A DNA stretch of 64,000 bases from Shewanella olleyana. GTDB lineage: Bacteria; Pseudomonadota; Gammaproteobacteria; Enterobacterales; Shewanellaceae. Where the stretch lies: the NCBI RefSeq assembly GCF_023283825.1, contig NZ_JAKILD010000020.1, positions 37,224-101,223 on the forward strand, in the 5' to 3' direction. Under the pieces are notes generated by a model that did not search any database, was not told the DNA's origin, and was given only the letters and a program-made list of their open reading frames with translations. The position numbers and the translations under genes were made by a program. This document shows positions 22,115-34,250 of the stretch, in pieces. The number at the start of each line of letters is the position of its first letter. Position 1 is the first letter of the stretch.

Positions 22115-22437
22115 AACTTCTCTGTTAATTTATGTAGTTCTGCATTTTCCATATCGACCACGCCATTTCGAACCAAGACAACAATATCAAGGTTTGGTAT
22201 GTCATGCTGACTTAAACGGAAATTTGTTCTGATTATTCGCTTAATACGATTACGGTCACTGGCATTTTTAACAAAACGTTTAGCAACTGTTAATCCAATA
22301 CGAGGATGTTGTTCTGAATTGGGTATCGCGAGCAGAGTTATTTCAGCAGAAGATGCTTTGATGGGATTTGAAAATACAGCTTTAAATTGCGCGGGAGTTA
22401 ACAGACGTAACTCCCGCGTAAAAGCATAGCTAGTCAC
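22081..22437 (-). CDS. rnpA: Ribonuclease P protein component
   Basis: The 118-residue basic protein subunit of RNase P helps the catalytic RNA cut 5' leaders of tRNA precursors. The RNR signature is present as [14 protein letters not shown] (about residues 54-67), preceded by [10 protein letters not shown]. It lies between rpmH and yidD and overlaps yidD by 34 bases. Confidence 0.97.
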   Translation of the reverse strand: MTSYAFTRELRLLTPAQFKAVFSNPIKASSAEITLLAIPNSEQHPRIGLTVAKRFVKNASDRNRIKRIIRTNFRLSQHDIPNLDIVVLVRNGVVDMENAELHKLTEKLWRKLSRRYNG

Positions 22438-22453
22438 TATGAATATCTACCGA

Positions 22454-22591
22454 TTAAGCAGATAAACGAGCGCGACCTTTTGCACGACGACGTGCAATCA
22501 CTTTACGGCCGCCTACAGTGGCCATACGTGCGCGGAAGCCGTGAGAACGCTTACGCTTCAGGTTGCTTGGTTGAAAAGTACGTTTACTCAT
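22454..22591 (-). CDS. rpmH: 50S ribosomal protein L34
   Basis: A 45-codon reading frame encodes [19 protein letters not shown]... ending KGRARLSA, the standard very basic bL34. It reads from an ATG at 22591 to a TAA at 22454. It is the first gene of the rpmH-rnpA-yidD-yidC operon and is divergent from dnaA across a 448-base gap. Confidence 0.97.
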
Positions 22592-23039
22592 TTTGGCAAT
22601 CCGTATATTTAGTAGTTAATAAACCTTACATTCTTAAAATAAGAGGTAAGGGCAAAAAAGAGGCCGAATTGTAATCACTTTAATCACTACCGTCAACAAG
22701 GAAAGTAGCTATATGCACAATTTTTACCTAATTACTTTTCCGTTAAACTGCAAATATGTACCACAGGATGTGGATAACTCTGTGAATCAACACTACATGT
22801 TGTGGATCAAAGGCTGTTTAACTAGATCAAAGCGCGGCTATTATAGATCAAGAGTGATCGGTTAATAAAGCAGGATCTACGAACAAATACGATTAATTGG
22901 ATCGTTTTTGATCTTTAAAGATCACAGATATCCACATACAATGATCCGGCTGGGGATAAATATTTTATTATCGATAGCGATCATTGAGATCTAACGATAG
23001 AATACCCCTCCTTCAACAAACGATATTAAGGAATATTAA
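22592..23039. other. dnaA upstream region with origin-like features (DnaA boxes, dense GATC)
   Basis: This 448-base gap between rpmH and dnaA has no gene. It holds one exact DnaA box (TGTGGATAA, 22769-22777) and three near matches: TGTGGATCA at 22801-22809, ATATCCACA at 22928-22936 and TGGGGATAA at 22951-22959. It also has 11 GATC sites between 22805 and 22991. The 10-mer GATCTTTAAA at 22910 also occurs in the AT-rich part of oriC at 8811. It must carry the dnaA and rpmH promoters and could be a DnaA/SeqA-controlled dnaA promoter or a second, Pseudomonas-type origin. Confidence 0.75.
22769..22777 (-). promoter_or_regulatory. DnaA box upstream of dnaA (consensus)
   Basis: TGTGGATAA is an exact DnaA box in reverse orientation, 263 bases before the dnaA start. 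Confidence 0.8.
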
Positions 23040-24428
23040 GTGGCGGTTTCACTTTGGCAACAATGTATCGGCAGGCTGCAAGACGAACTTTCTGCGCAGC
23101 AATTCAGTATGTGGATCCGTCCGCTACAAGCTGAAATGGATGGCGATACTTTGGTACTTTATGCACCTAATCGTTTTGTACTCGATTGGGTTCGAGATAA
23201 GTATATCAATATCATTAATCAATTTTTTACAGAACAGTTAGGTGGAAATGCCCCTAAACTGCGCTTTGATATTGGTAGCCGTCCGTCAGCAGTAAAAAAA
23301 CCTGCACCTGTAAAAGCAGAAGTAAGACCGACGCAAAGTACGCAAACTAAGCAACGTGTCAGTACTGCATTTAATACGCAAGCTGAGCCGATTGAGCATG
23401 CGAACCATCGCAGTAACATCAATCCGACTTATCAGTTTGATAATTTCGTTGAAGGTAAATCAAACCAATTAGGTAAAGCTGCTGCGCTTCAAGTGGCAGA
23501 AAATCCTGGCGGTGCTTACAACCCATTATTTTTATATGGCGGCACCGGTTTAGGTAAAACCCATTTACTTCATGCTGTGGGCAATGGAATTATTAAGAAT
23601 AATCCCAATGCTAAAGTGGTTTACATGCACTCTGAACGTTTCGTTCAGGACATGGTTAAAGCACTTCAAAATAATGCGATTGAAGATTTCAAACGTTATT
23701 ATCGCAGTGTTGATGCGCTTTTTATTGATGACATTCAATTCTTTGCCAATAAAGATCGTTCTCAAGAAGAGTTCTTCCATACCTTTAATGCGCTATTAGA
23801 AGGTAATCATCAGATCATCCTGACATCGGATAAATACCCGAAAGAAATTGACGGTGTTGAAGATCGTTTAAAATCTCGTTTTGGTTGGGGTCTTACGGTT
23901 GCGATTGAGCCTCCTGAACTTGAAACCCGTGTGGCGATCTTAATGCGTAAAGCTCAAGAGAGCGGTATTAACCTTCCTGATGAAGTGGCGTTCTTTATTG
24001 CTAAGCGCTTACGCTCAAATGTGCGTGAATTAGAAGGTGCATTAAACCGAGTTATTGCTAATGCTAACTTTACCGGCAGACCGATTACAATTGATTTTGT
24101 CCGCGAAGCATTACGTGATTTATTAGCGCTACAAGAGAAATTAGTGACGATTGATAATATTCAAAAGACCGTTGCTGAATACTACAAAATCAAAATGGCA
24201 GATATGCTATCTAAGCGTCGTTCTCGTAGTGTTGCGAGGCCTCGTCAAGTCGCAATGGCATTATCAAAAGAACTGACAAACCAAAGCTTACCTGAAATTG
24301 GGGACGCCTTTGGCGGTCGTGATCATACTACCGTACTACACGCATGCAGAAAAATTGCTCAATTGCGTGAAGAAAGTCATGACATTAAAGAAGATTATGC
24401 TAACTTGATACGTACATTATCTTCTTAA
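23040..24428 (+). CDS. dnaA: Chromosomal replication initiator protein DnaA
   Basis: DnaA binds the boxes in oriC, opens the duplex and loads DnaB. The 462-residue protein starts at a GTG ([17 protein letters not shown]). Domain I is residues 1-80, with a variable linker to about 120, an AAA+ domain with [11 protein letters not shown] and the Walker B IDDIQFF, and domain IV with the [18 protein letters not shown]-binding signature near the C-terminus. It leads dnaA-dnaN-recF-gyrB. DnaA boxes upstream suggest autoregulation. Confidence 0.98.
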   Translation: MAVSLWQQCIGRLQDELSAQQFSMWIRPLQAEMDGDTLVLYAPNRFVLDWVRDKYINIINQFFTEQLGGNAPKLRFDIGSRPSAVKKPAPVKAEVRPTQSTQTKQRVSTAFNTQAEPIEHANHRSNINPTYQFDNFVEGKSNQLGKAAALQVAENPGGAYNPLFLYGGTGLGKTHLLHAVGNGIIKNNPNAKVVYMHSERFVQDMVKALQNNAIEDFKRYYRSVDALFIDDIQFFANKDRSQEEFFHTFNALLEGNHQIILTSDKYPKEIDGVEDRLKSRFGWGLTVAIEPPELETRVAILMRKAQESGINLPDEVAFFIAKRLRSNVRELEGALNRVIANANFTGRPITIDFVREALRDLLALQEKLVTIDNIQKTVAEYYKIKMADMLSKRRSRSVARPRQVAMALSKELTNQSLPEIGDAFGGRDHTTVLHACRKIAQLREESHDIKEDYANLIRTLSS

Positions 24429-24447
24429 TATCAGGAAATTGAGACGA

Positions 24448-25548
24448 ATGAAATTTTCAATTGATAGGGATGCCCTATTAAAACCACTTCAATTAGTGTG
24501 TGGCGCAGTAGAAAGACGTCATAACTTACCTATTTTATCAAATCTACTTGTGGAAGTTAGTGAGTCCTCACTTAAGCTAACAGGTACGGATTTAGAAGTA
24601 GAACTTGTAGGGCAAGCGCCTATACAAGGTGAAATTGAAGTGGGCAGTACGACTGTTCCAGCTAAAAAACTTTTAGATATCGTCAAGTCCCTTCCTGAAC
24701 AAGTCGAAATCAAAATTGAACAACAAGAAAACAAATGGTTATTGCGCTCTGGTCGTAGCCGTTTTTCGTTAGCGACATTACCGTCGTCTGACTACCCCAA
24801 TGTTGAAGCTTTTCAAGCTGAGATAGAGTTCAGCCTAAAGCAAGGCACGCTTAAGTCGATTATTGATTCAACCCAATTTTCAATGGCAAACCAAGATGTA
24901 CGTTATTACCTTAATGGTTTGTTATTTGAAACATCGGGGACTTCATTAAAAGCAATTGCCACCGATGGACATCGTTTAGCACTGAGTCATCGCGATATTG
25001 GTATCGAATTACCTGAAAAACAAGTCATCGTACCGCGTAAAGGTGTGGTTGAAATGTCGCGCTTATTAGAAAGCGAAGACAAAGAGATTAATATTGCTAT
25101 TGGTGATAGCGCTATTCGTGCGACAACGGATAATGCCGTATTTACCAGTAAGCTTGTTGATGGTCGTTTCCCTGATTATCGCCGCGTATTACCTAAAGGT
25201 GGTAATAAGATTGTTGTGGCGAGCCGCAATCACTTAAAACAAGCGTTAACCCGTGCTTCTATTCTATCGAATGAGAAGTTCCGTGGTGTTCGTATTCAGC
25301 TTGAACCCGGTTTATTACGCATTACTGCCAATAACCCTGAGCAAGAAGAAGCGGAAGAAATTATCGACGTTGAATACAATTCTGAGAATTTAGAAATTGG
25401 TTTCAATGTGAGTTATTTGCTAGATGTATTAAATAACTTAGCCAGTGATGACGTCAGAATCACGCTGATTGACGGAAATTCGAGTGCATTGATAGAAAAC
25501 CATGCAGAAGAAGATTCAATGTATGTCGTGATGCCTATGCGCTTATAG
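24448..25548 (+). CDS. dnaN: DNA polymerase III beta subunit (sliding clamp)
   Basis: The 366-residue clamp starts MKFSIDRDALLKPLQLVCG and ends in the usual YVVMPMRL. It forms a dimeric ring holding the polymerase on DNA. I use the ATG at 24448; a TTG at 24439 in the same frame would add three residues that do not match the family. AGGAAA lies about 12 bases upstream. It follows dnaA by 19 bases. Confidence 0.98.
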   Translation: MKFSIDRDALLKPLQLVCGAVERRHNLPILSNLLVEVSESSLKLTGTDLEVELVGQAPIQGEIEVGSTTVPAKKLLDIVKSLPEQVEIKIEQQENKWLLRSGRSRFSLATLPSSDYPNVEAFQAEIEFSLKQGTLKSIIDSTQFSMANQDVRYYLNGLLFETSGTSLKAIATDGHRLALSHRDIGIELPEKQVIVPRKGVVEMSRLLESEDKEINIAIGDSAIRATTDNAVFTSKLVDGRFPDYRRVLPKGGNKIVVASRNHLKQALTRASILSNEKFRGVRIQLEPGLLRITANNPEQEEAEEIIDVEYNSENLEIGFNVSYLLDVLNNLASDDVRITLIDGNSSALIENHAEEDSMYVVMPMRL

Positions 25549-25572
25549 AACATATTTGAAATAGTCGACTTA

Positions 25573-25645
25573 CTGTAACTTCTGCAGTTACAGCGACGAT
25601 TTTATCCTAAGAAGGTGCTACATTAGAGCACCTTCTTTAGTTTTA
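25573..25645 (+). terminator. Two consecutive hairpins between dnaN and recF
   Basis: The first stem, CTGTAACT/AGTTACAG (25573-25593), is followed by a stronger 11-base-pair stem AAGAAGGTGCT/AGCACCTTCTT (25609-25637) and TTAGTTTT. The second looks like a leaky terminator. It would lower recF and gyrB transcription relative to dnaN unless they have their own promoter. Confidence 0.6.
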
Positions 25646-25679
25646 CCTCTTTGCTGATAGGTTTGAGAAATTACCACTC

Positions 25680-26762
25680 ATGAGCTTAACCCGTCTTAAT
25701 ATTGCCCAGTTTCGAAATATCCTTTCGGCATCATTACAACCTGAGCCAGGTTTAAACCTAATTTATGGTGAAAATGGCAGTGGAAAGACCAGCATTTTAG
25801 AGGCGATATACTTTTTGGGAATGGGGCGTTCTTTTCGAAGTCATTTATCCCAAAGAGTGATTAATGTTGAACAAGAGAGTTTAACCTTGTTTGCACAGCT
25901 GGAAATGGAATCGGGTGAAGCCAAATTAGGTCTACGACGCTTTCGAAATGGTGACATTGACGTTAAATTAAATAGCGATAAAGTGAAGCGTTTATCTGTT
26001 TTAGCGGAAACCTTACCTATTCAAGTTATCACGCCAGAAAGTTTTTCTTTACTATTTGAAGGCCCAAAAGCACGCCGACAATTTATTGATTGGGGGGCTT
26101 TTCATGCTGACGTTAATTTTTACCAAGCATGGGTGAATACTAGAAGAATTTTAAAGCAAAGAAATCAACTCCTTAGAGATGGTTCTTCTTATGCCACAAT
26201 TCAATTTTGGGATAAGGAATTGGTGCGGTATGCTGAACAAGTTACTTCGATACGAAATCAATATGTAGACTCGTTAAATGAGCTACTTAAGGGTATAATC
26301 GAAGAGTTTTTACCACGAGTTGATATTAAAGTTTCCTTTACTCGTGGCTGGGATAGCAAAACGGATTTTGCCGAGTTACTCGAAACTCAATATCACAGAG
26401 ATTTATCATCGGGAAATACAGGCAGTGGACCACATAAAGCGGATTTACGATTACGTGTTGGCAACCTCCCTGTGCAGGATGCATTATCCCGAGGACAGTT
26501 AAAATTATTGGTTTGTGCATTGCGTATTGCACAAGGCAAATTGCTTCAAGAACAACAAAACAAGCATAGTATTTACCTTGTGGATGATCTTCCATCTGAG
26601 TTGGATGCACAACATAGGCAACTATTGCTAAAACAGTTAACCGAAACCGGTGCACAAATTTTTGTCACAGCGATTGATCCTGTTGCAATAGTCGATTCGC
26701 TGGCAAGCCCGCCAAGTAAAATGTTTCATGTGGAACATGGGCAAGTCACGGTAGTTGAATAA
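25680..26762 (+). CDS. recF: DNA replication and repair protein RecF
   Basis: RecF (360 residues) helps load RecA at gaps and aids restart of stalled forks. It is an SMC-like ATPase with Walker [19 protein letters not shown] (about 30-47), signature LSRGQLKLL and Walker B/D-loop DDLPSELD near residue 302. It sits between dnaN and gyrB (15-base gap to gyrB). Its last codons contain a near-consensus parS at 26722. Confidence 0.97.
   Translation: MSLTRLNIAQFRNILSASLQPEPGLNLIYGENGSGKTSILEAIYFLGMGRSFRSHLSQRVINVEQESLTLFAQLEMESGEAKLGLRRFRNGDIDVKLNSDKVKRLSVLAETLPIQVITPESFSLLFEGPKARRQFIDWGAFHADVNFYQAWVNTRRILKQRNQLLRDGSSYATIQFWDKELVRYAEQVTSIRNQYVDSLNELLKGIIEEFLPRVDIKVSFTRGWDSKTDFAELLETQYHRDLSSGNTGSGPHKADLRLRVGNLPVQDALSRGQLKLLVCALRIAQGKLLQEQQNKHSIYLVDDLPSELDAQHRQLLLKQLTETGAQIFVTAIDPVAIVDSLASPPSKMFHVEHGQVTVVE
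26722..26737. promoter_or_regulatory. parS: Probable parS site (one mismatch) inside recF
   Basis: TGTTTCATGTGGAACA matches the reverse form of the ParB site (TGTTTCACGTGGAACA) at 15 of 16 bases. It lies inside the recF coding region, so its bases are also under protein constraint; it is the weakest of the four candidates. Confidence 0.6.
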
Positions 26763-29195
<2,433 letters not shown>

Positions 29196-29221
29196 TCTTA
29201 AAACGAGTTAGTCAATTAAAG

Positions 29222-29250
29222 TGGGTGCCTAAGTTTAGGTGCCCATTTTT
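29222..29250 (+). terminator. Rho-independent terminator after gyrB
   Basis: A ten-base-pair stem (TGGGTGCCTA with TAGGTGCCCA, two G-T pairs) with loop AGTT is followed by five T. It closes the dnaA-gyrB operon. Confidence 0.8.
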
Positions 29251-29309
29251 GTTTCAGCTTTATAAAAATCATATACATCAATTTACTACCTGTAGTATAG
29301 GTATTTCCC

Positions 29310-30386
29310 ATGTTCAAGAAACTGTTTAATAAGATGTTCAATGTGCGCAGCAATCAAGAAGTCAGCGAAGCGAAAGCATTGAACCCGCAGCACAATGTTT
29401 TATCTAAGAGTAAAACGGTTAAAGCCTCGCCGGTAAATGCGCAAACATCCACTGTCAGCAATGTACCAAACAAAGCAGCTTCGTTGGCTATTACGGTTGA
29501 CTCTTCAGCGCTGTTTTATAGTCTATTATTTCCAGTAAGCGACCAAGATACTGGTGCAATGGCGAATAATTTAGAGCGCAATGTGTTAGCAAAAATTGAA
29601 CAAGCTTTCAGCTCACCACAGCAAATTGCCGACAAAGTATTAAAGTTGCCCAGCCGTTTATCTGAATTAGATAGAAAGCTGGCTCAGGATGATGCGGATA
29701 CCAAAGCGCTATTGGGGCTGATTGAACAAGATCCATTACTAAGTATTGAAGTTTTAAAGCTCTGTAACTCAAGTGCATTCAAACGCTCAGATAAAGATAT
29801 TACTAGTTTGCAGCAAGCGGTAGTGCAAATTGGACTTAAGCAGTTACAACTGTTTGTTCGCACTAGTTTGATGAAAGAAATGATCAATGTTAAGCCGATT
29901 TATTTTAGGCGTTTTGGTGCTGAAATTTGGCGTCATTCAATGCAGGTGGCTTTTCTGGCAAATGAGCTTTCAGAGCAAGATAGTGATACTGCCTTTTTCT
30001 TGGGACTATTGCATGATGTTGGCAAAATTGCGATTTTTAAAATGATGATTGAAGCATTTCGTCTAGCTGAACCTGGTGAGCAACCGAGTTCGGTTTTGTT
30101 TAAACAAGTCATGACAACAAAGTCTTTAGTATTGAGCGCATTGTTAGTGAAGCATTGGGAGTTATCTACTCAGTTCGAACAAGCTTTAGCACAACTTGCA
30201 AACACTCATCATCGTCCAACAGATCCAATGGCGTTAGCTGTGTGGCGGGCCAATATTATTAGTGAATGCTCGATGCTAAAACAAGTAGATAAACTAACCT
30301 CAGAAGCTCAGAGTCAATTGCTAGCCCAAGTGGGTATTGATGATGAAACTTTCGAAATACTGCACAAAAAGCTAATAACTTTTTAA
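29310..30386 (+). CDS. HDOD domain protein
   Basis: A 358-residue protein with an HDOD domain over roughly residues 115-310, an HD-related fold usually lacking full phosphodiesterase chemistry. The segment LGLLHDVGKIAIFKMM retains an HD dipeptide. Residues 1-60 are basic and low in complexity and lack a membrane span. HDOD proteins act in signalling, often tied to cyclic-di-GMP or phosphorelays. It stands alone between gyrB and glyS with terminators on both sides. A specific role cannot be given. Confidence 0.82.
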   Translation: MFKKLFNKMFNVRSNQEVSEAKALNPQHNVLSKSKTVKASPVNAQTSTVSNVPNKAASLAITVDSSALFYSLLFPVSDQDTGAMANNLERNVLAKIEQAFSSPQQIADKVLKLPSRLSELDRKLAQDDADTKALLGLIEQDPLLSIEVLKLCNSSAFKRSDKDITSLQQAVVQIGLKQLQLFVRTSLMKEMINVKPIYFRRFGAEIWRHSMQVAFLANELSEQDSDTAFFLGLLHDVGKIAIFKMMIEAFRLAEPGEQPSSVLFKQVMTTKSLVLSALLVKHWELSTQFEQALAQLANTHHRPTDPMALAVWRANIISECSMLKQVDKLTSEAQSQLLAQVGIDDETFEILHKKLITF

Positions 30387-30421
30387 TCAGTAACGTTAAC
30401 TAGTATTCAAAAATTGCATAA

Positions 30422-30450
30422 AAAAACGCGCCTTAGGGCGCGTTTTTATT
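30422..30450. terminator. Bidirectional terminator between HDOD gene and glyS
   Basis: A perfect 11-base-pair stem AAAAACGCGCC/GGCGCGTTTTT with loop TTAG. A-run and T-run on either side make it usable from both strands; glyS ends 54 bases to the right. Confidence 0.92.
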
Positions 30451-30484
30451 AAAGCTTACTGACTCATCAATATCAGTTAGAACT

Positions 30485-30520
30485 GTTACTGAAGTCGTGA
30501 AAGTTACTGAAGTAGTGAAA
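30485..30520. repeat. 18-base tandem repeat at the glyS 3' end
   Basis: GTTACTGAAGTCGTGAAA at 30485-30502 is followed directly by GTTACTGAAGTAGTGAAA at 30503-30520 (17 of 18 identical). The second unit contains the last glyS codons and stop; the first lies just beyond the stop. Confidence 0.85.
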
Positions 30521-32573
30521 TGTCAGCGGCATGTAAGAACTGCTCACGTAGGCTATTAAGTAGTGCTAAGCGATTATTCTTTAATGCTTCATCATCAGCC
30601 ATTACCATTACATCTTCGAAGAAAGTATCAACACTTTCTCGAAGGCTTGCTAATAATGCTAATGCTTCTTGATAGTTAGCATCAGCAAATAAAGGTGCAA
30701 GTTGTGGTTGTAACTCAGCTAACTTCTCCGCTAATGCCTTTTCAGCACTTTCAACTAAAAGCCCTGAATCAATAGCTGAAGGGATTTCACCTTCAACTTT
30801 AGCCAAGATGTTAGATACACGCTTATTAGCAGCTGCAAGTGCAGAGGCTTGCTCTAGTGTTCTAAAGTGAGCAACGGCTTTAATGCGGCTTTCAAAGTCT
30901 GCAGGTGCAGTTGGTTTGCGAGCTAATACAGCTAAGATGACGTCAACACCGACACCTTGATCTTGATACCAAGCGCGGAAGCGGCCCATAAAGAACTCAA
31001 GTACTTGCTCAGAAACACTGTCGTTAGTCAGGTTTTCACCGTGTAATTCTTTTGCTTTAGCAATTAAATCAACTAAATCTAACGGTAAGTTGTTCTCTAA
31101 ACAAAGACGTAAAATACCAATAGCAGCACGGCGAAGCGCGAATGGATCGGCTGCGCCTTTTGGTGCTTGGCCAATACCAAAAATACCCACTAAGGTATCT
31201 AACTTTTCAGCCAGTGCGACACAGATTGAAATTGGCGCTGTAGGTACGGTATCACCAGAGAACTTAGGCTTGTATTGCTCAGCTAATGCAACTGCAACGG
31301 CTTCAGTTTCACCGTCTAAGCGTGCGTAATGCATGCCCATGGTGCCTTGAAGATCAGTAAACTCCATCACCATATTGGTCATGAGGTCTGATTTAGACAG
31401 TAAACCTGCACGAGCAGCTTCTTCACTGTTTGCACCTATGTTGGTGGCAATGTAGCCAGCCATTGCAGAAATACGCTCTACGCGAGCTTTAATCGTGCCT
31501 AATTGTTTTTGGAAAACAACAGACTCTAAGCTGGCTAAACGTGTTTCTAATGACTCTTTCTTATCTGTTTCAAAGAAGAACTCAGCATCGGCAAGGCGAG
31601 GGCGAACCACTTTTTCGTTGCCCGAAATAATTTGCTGAGGATCTTTTGATTCAATGTTAGTCACGAAGATAAAGTTCGGTAATAACTGACCTGCTTTATC
31701 AAATACTGGGAAGTATTTCTGATCGCCTTTCATGGTGTAAACCAAAGCTTCAGCAGGAACATCTAAGAACTTTTCTTCAAAGCTTGCTGTTAACACAACA
31801 GGCCATTCAACTAATGCGGTGACTTCTTCAAGTAACTCATCTTCAAGTTCAGCAACACCGCCAATGTCTTTGGCAGCAATTTCAGCATTTTCTTTAATGA
31901 TGTCTTTACGGCGTTGGTAATCAGCTAATACTTTGCCCTGAGTTTCAAGTTCAGTTAAGTAGTTGTCTGCATGATCTAGTTCAAAGGTATCAACACCCAT
32001 GAAACGGTGACCACGTATAGTACGGGCTGATTCAATACCTAATAATTCACCGGCAACGAGTTCATCACCTAATAGCATGGTGACAGTATGAACAGGGCGG
32101 ATAAATTGAGTGGTATTACTACCCCAGCGCATTGGCTTAGGAATCGGTAATTTATCTAATGACTTTTGCGCCATAGCAGCAATTAAAGACTTGGTTTCTA
32201 CACCAACCACTTTGGCTTGGTGTAATAACCATTCACCTTTATCTGTTTTAAGGCGGTCAGCTTGTTCAACGGTAATACCATTACCACGAGCCCAGCCCAT
32301 AGCGGCTTTCGTAGGGTTACCTTCAGCGTCAAATGCCTGAGCAACAGCAGGGCCACGTTTTTCTACTACTTTGTCAGCTTGAGCAACAGCTAATTGCTGA
32401 ATGCTAATCGCTAAGCGGCGAGGTGCGGCATACCAAGTGGCATCAGCAAATGCCAATTCTGCTTTGGTCAGCTCTTCGGTAAAGTTGGCTAAAAAAGATT
32501 CAGCCAGTTTACGTAATGCTTTTGGTGGTAACTCTTCAGTACCCACTTCAATGAGTAAGTTTTCAACGTTCAT
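30504..32573 (-). CDS. glyS: Glycyl-tRNA synthetase beta subunit
   Basis: The 689-residue beta chain of the alpha2-beta2 glycyl-tRNA synthetase mainly binds tRNA. It starts [20 protein letters not shown], the family signature, and includes the [15 protein letters not shown] and [12 protein letters not shown] segments; the C-terminal DALR-type anticodon-binding region is Ala/Leu rich. It lies 9 bases after glyQ, as expected for a two-gene operon. The 3' end lies in a tandem repeat. Confidence 0.98.
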   Translation of the reverse strand: MNVENLLIEVGTEELPPKALRKLAESFLANFTEELTKAELAFADATWYAAPRRLAISIQQLAVAQADKVVEKRGPAVAQAFDAEGNPTKAAMGWARGNGITVEQADRLKTDKGEWLLHQAKVVGVETKSLIAAMAQKSLDKLPIPKPMRWGSNTTQFIRPVHTVTMLLGDELVAGELLGIESARTIRGHRFMGVDTFELDHADNYLTELETQGKVLADYQRRKDIIKENAEIAAKDIGGVAELEDELLEEVTALVEWPVVLTASFEEKFLDVPAEALVYTMKGDQKYFPVFDKAGQLLPNFIFVTNIESKDPQQIISGNEKVVRPRLADAEFFFETDKKESLETRLASLESVVFQKQLGTIKARVERISAMAGYIATNIGANSEEAARAGLLSKSDLMTNMVMEFTDLQGTMGMHYARLDGETEAVAVALAEQYKPKFSGDTVPTAPISICVALAEKLDTLVGIFGIGQAPKGAADPFALRRAAIGILRLCLENNLPLDLVDLIAKAKELHGENLTNDSVSEQVLEFFMGRFRAWYQDQGVGVDVILAVLARKPTAPADFESRIKAVAHFRTLEQASALAAANKRVSNILAKVEGEIPSAIDSGLLVESAEKALAEKLAELQPQLAPLFADANYQEALALLASLRESVDTFFEDVMVMADDEALKNNRLALLNSLREQFLHAADISLLQ

Positions 32574-32582
32574 ATTTTACCT

Positions 32583-33488
32583 CTACTTACACATTGGGAA
32601 ACCAAGCGCTTCGCGTGCTTGGTAATAAGATTCTGCAACACCTTTAGCCATAGTACGAACACGCAAGATATAGCGTTGGCGCTCCGTAACTGAAATAGCA
32701 TGGCGAGCATCAAGTAAGTTAAATGCATGAGAGGCTTTCATTACTTGCTCGTATGCAGGTAATGGCAAAGGCTTTTCAAGTGCTAATAATTTCTGGCAGG
32801 CTTTCTCACAATCTTCAAATTGCTTGAACATGACTTCAACATCAGCATGTTCAAAGTTATAAGTTGATTGTTCAACTTCATTTTGATGGAAGATGTCACC
32901 GTACATGACTTTACCCATAGGGCCGTCAGTCCAAACAAGATCATAAACACTATCAACTTCTTGGATGTACATTGCTAGACGTTCTAAACCATAGGTGATT
33001 TCACCTGTTACTGGTTTACACTCTAAGCCACCAACTTGCTGGAAGTAAGTGAACTGCGATACTTCCATACCGTTTAACCAGACTTCCCAACCTAAACCCC
33101 AAGCACCTAGTGTTGGCGATTCCCAGTTGTCTTCAACGAAACGTACATCATGTACGCCCATATCTACGCCTAAGGCTTCTAATGAACCAAGATAAAGCTC
33201 TTGAATATTACTTGGAGAAGGCTTTAGAACTACTTGGAATTGGTAGTAATGCTGAAGACGGTTAGGGTTTTCACCGTAACGGCCATCAGTAGGTCGGCGA
33301 CACGGTTGTACATAAGCACTGCTCATTGGCTCTGGGCCTAATGAACGTAAGAATGTCATTGGGTGGAATGTACCTGCACCCACTTCCATGTCCAATGGTT
33401 GAACGATTGCGCAACCTTGCTGCGCCCAGTATTCCTGCAGGGTCATAATGAAGCCCTGGAATGTCTTTACGTCGTGTTTCGTCGTCAT
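32583..33488 (-). CDS. glyQ: Glycyl-tRNA synthetase alpha subunit
   Basis: The 301-residue catalytic alpha chain activates glycine. It contains [20 protein letters not shown] and [20 protein letters not shown] (shown in part, class II motif 2 region), plus [11 protein letters not shown] (motif 3). Length matches the family (about 300). It heads the glyQS operon and is divergent from tag. Confidence 0.98.
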   Translation of the reverse strand: MTTKHDVKTFQGFIMTLQEYWAQQGCAIVQPLDMEVGAGTFHPMTFLRSLGPEPMSSAYVQPCRRPTDGRYGENPNRLQHYYQFQVVLKPSPSNIQELYLGSLEALGVDMGVHDVRFVEDNWESPTLGAWGLGWEVWLNGMEVSQFTYFQQVGGLECKPVTGEITYGLERLAMYIQEVDSVYDLVWTDGPMGKVMYGDIFHQNEVEQSTYNFEHADVEVMFKQFEDCEKACQKLLALEKPLPLPAYEQVMKASHAFNLLDARHAISVTERQRYILRVRTMAKGVAESYYQAREALGFPMCK

Positions 33489-33608
33489 GTCCGCTTATCT
33501 ACTGGTTGAGGCTGAAAATAGAAAATGGTTTTGATTATACCTTGTAGATTAATACAGATGTAGGTTATTTTTTAACGTAGAGATTAAAAATTTGAAAGGG
33601 CAATAGGA

Positions 33609-34169
33609 ATGGATCTGAAACGCTGTGCTTGGTTGAGTGATGACCCGCTATATATCGATTATCACGATAAAATTTGGGGAAGGCCAGTTTATGATCCCAT
33701 TGTACTTTTTGAGAAGCTTTGCCTTGATGGTCAACAAGCTGGATTGTCTTGGATTACTATTTTAAAAAAGCAGCATAACTATCAAGCTTTGTTTGCCAAT
33801 TTTGACCCTAAGGTTATTGCTACATTCGATGACGCTAAAGTTGAAGAACTATTATTAAATCCTGGGATTGTTAGAAACCGTTTAAAGGTGAATTCAATTA
33901 TTCGAAATGCTAAAGCCTATTTAGCTTTCGTCGAATCCGGGAATGACTTTTCAACATTTCTGTGGGAATTTGTTGGCGGTAAACCTAAATTGAATCATTT
34001 CAGTTCAATGTCAGAAGTACCAGCGCAAACTCCCGAGTCAGAGGCAATGTCAAAAGCGCTTAAAAAACAGGGTTTTAATTTTGTTGGTCCAACAATTTGT
34101 TATGCGTTTATGCAAGCTGTCGGTATGGTTAACGATCATACAACAGACTGTTTTCGCTACGGAAAGTAA
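33609..34169 (+). CDS. tag: DNA-3-methyladenine glycosylase I
   Basis: It removes 3-methyladenine from alkylated DNA. The 186-residue helix-hairpin-helix enzyme has zinc ligands at Cys6 and His19 near the N-terminus and His/Cys in NDHTTDCFRY at the C-terminus, plus the LDGQQAGLSWITIL segment that forms the base pocket. It is divergent from glyQ and ends at a terminator that doubles as a parS match. Confidence 0.96.
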   Translation: MDLKRCAWLSDDPLYIDYHDKIWGRPVYDPIVLFEKLCLDGQQAGLSWITILKKQHNYQALFANFDPKVIATFDDAKVEELLLNPGIVRNRLKVNSIIRNAKAYLAFVESGNDFSTFLWEFVGGKPKLNHFSSMSEVPAQTPESEAMSKALKKQGFNFVGPTICYAFMQAVGMVNDHTTDCFRYGK

Positions 34170-34194
34170 TATTTATCTGTTTAAGTTTGCAAAT

Positions 34195-34230
34195 AAAAAG
34201 GGATGTTCCACGTGGAACATCCCTTTTTTA
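34195..34230. terminator. Bidirectional terminator whose stem contains parS
   Basis: A 24-base perfect palindrome (34200-34223, half-site GGGATGTTCCAC) with five A before it and seven T after it, placed between the convergent tag and amidohydrolase genes. The fold has to sacrifice central pairs for a loop. The middle 16 bases equal a parS site. Confidence 0.8.
34204..34219. promoter_or_regulatory. parS: parS site (symmetric) in tag terminator
   Basis: TGTTCCACGTGGAACA is a fully symmetric version of the ParB-binding site first defined as TGTTCCACGTGAAACA. ParB and ParA are encoded in this window. Intergenic position and exact half-sites make it a strong candidate. Confidence 0.85.
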
Positions 34231-34250
34231 TACTAAACAAACAAGATTAG

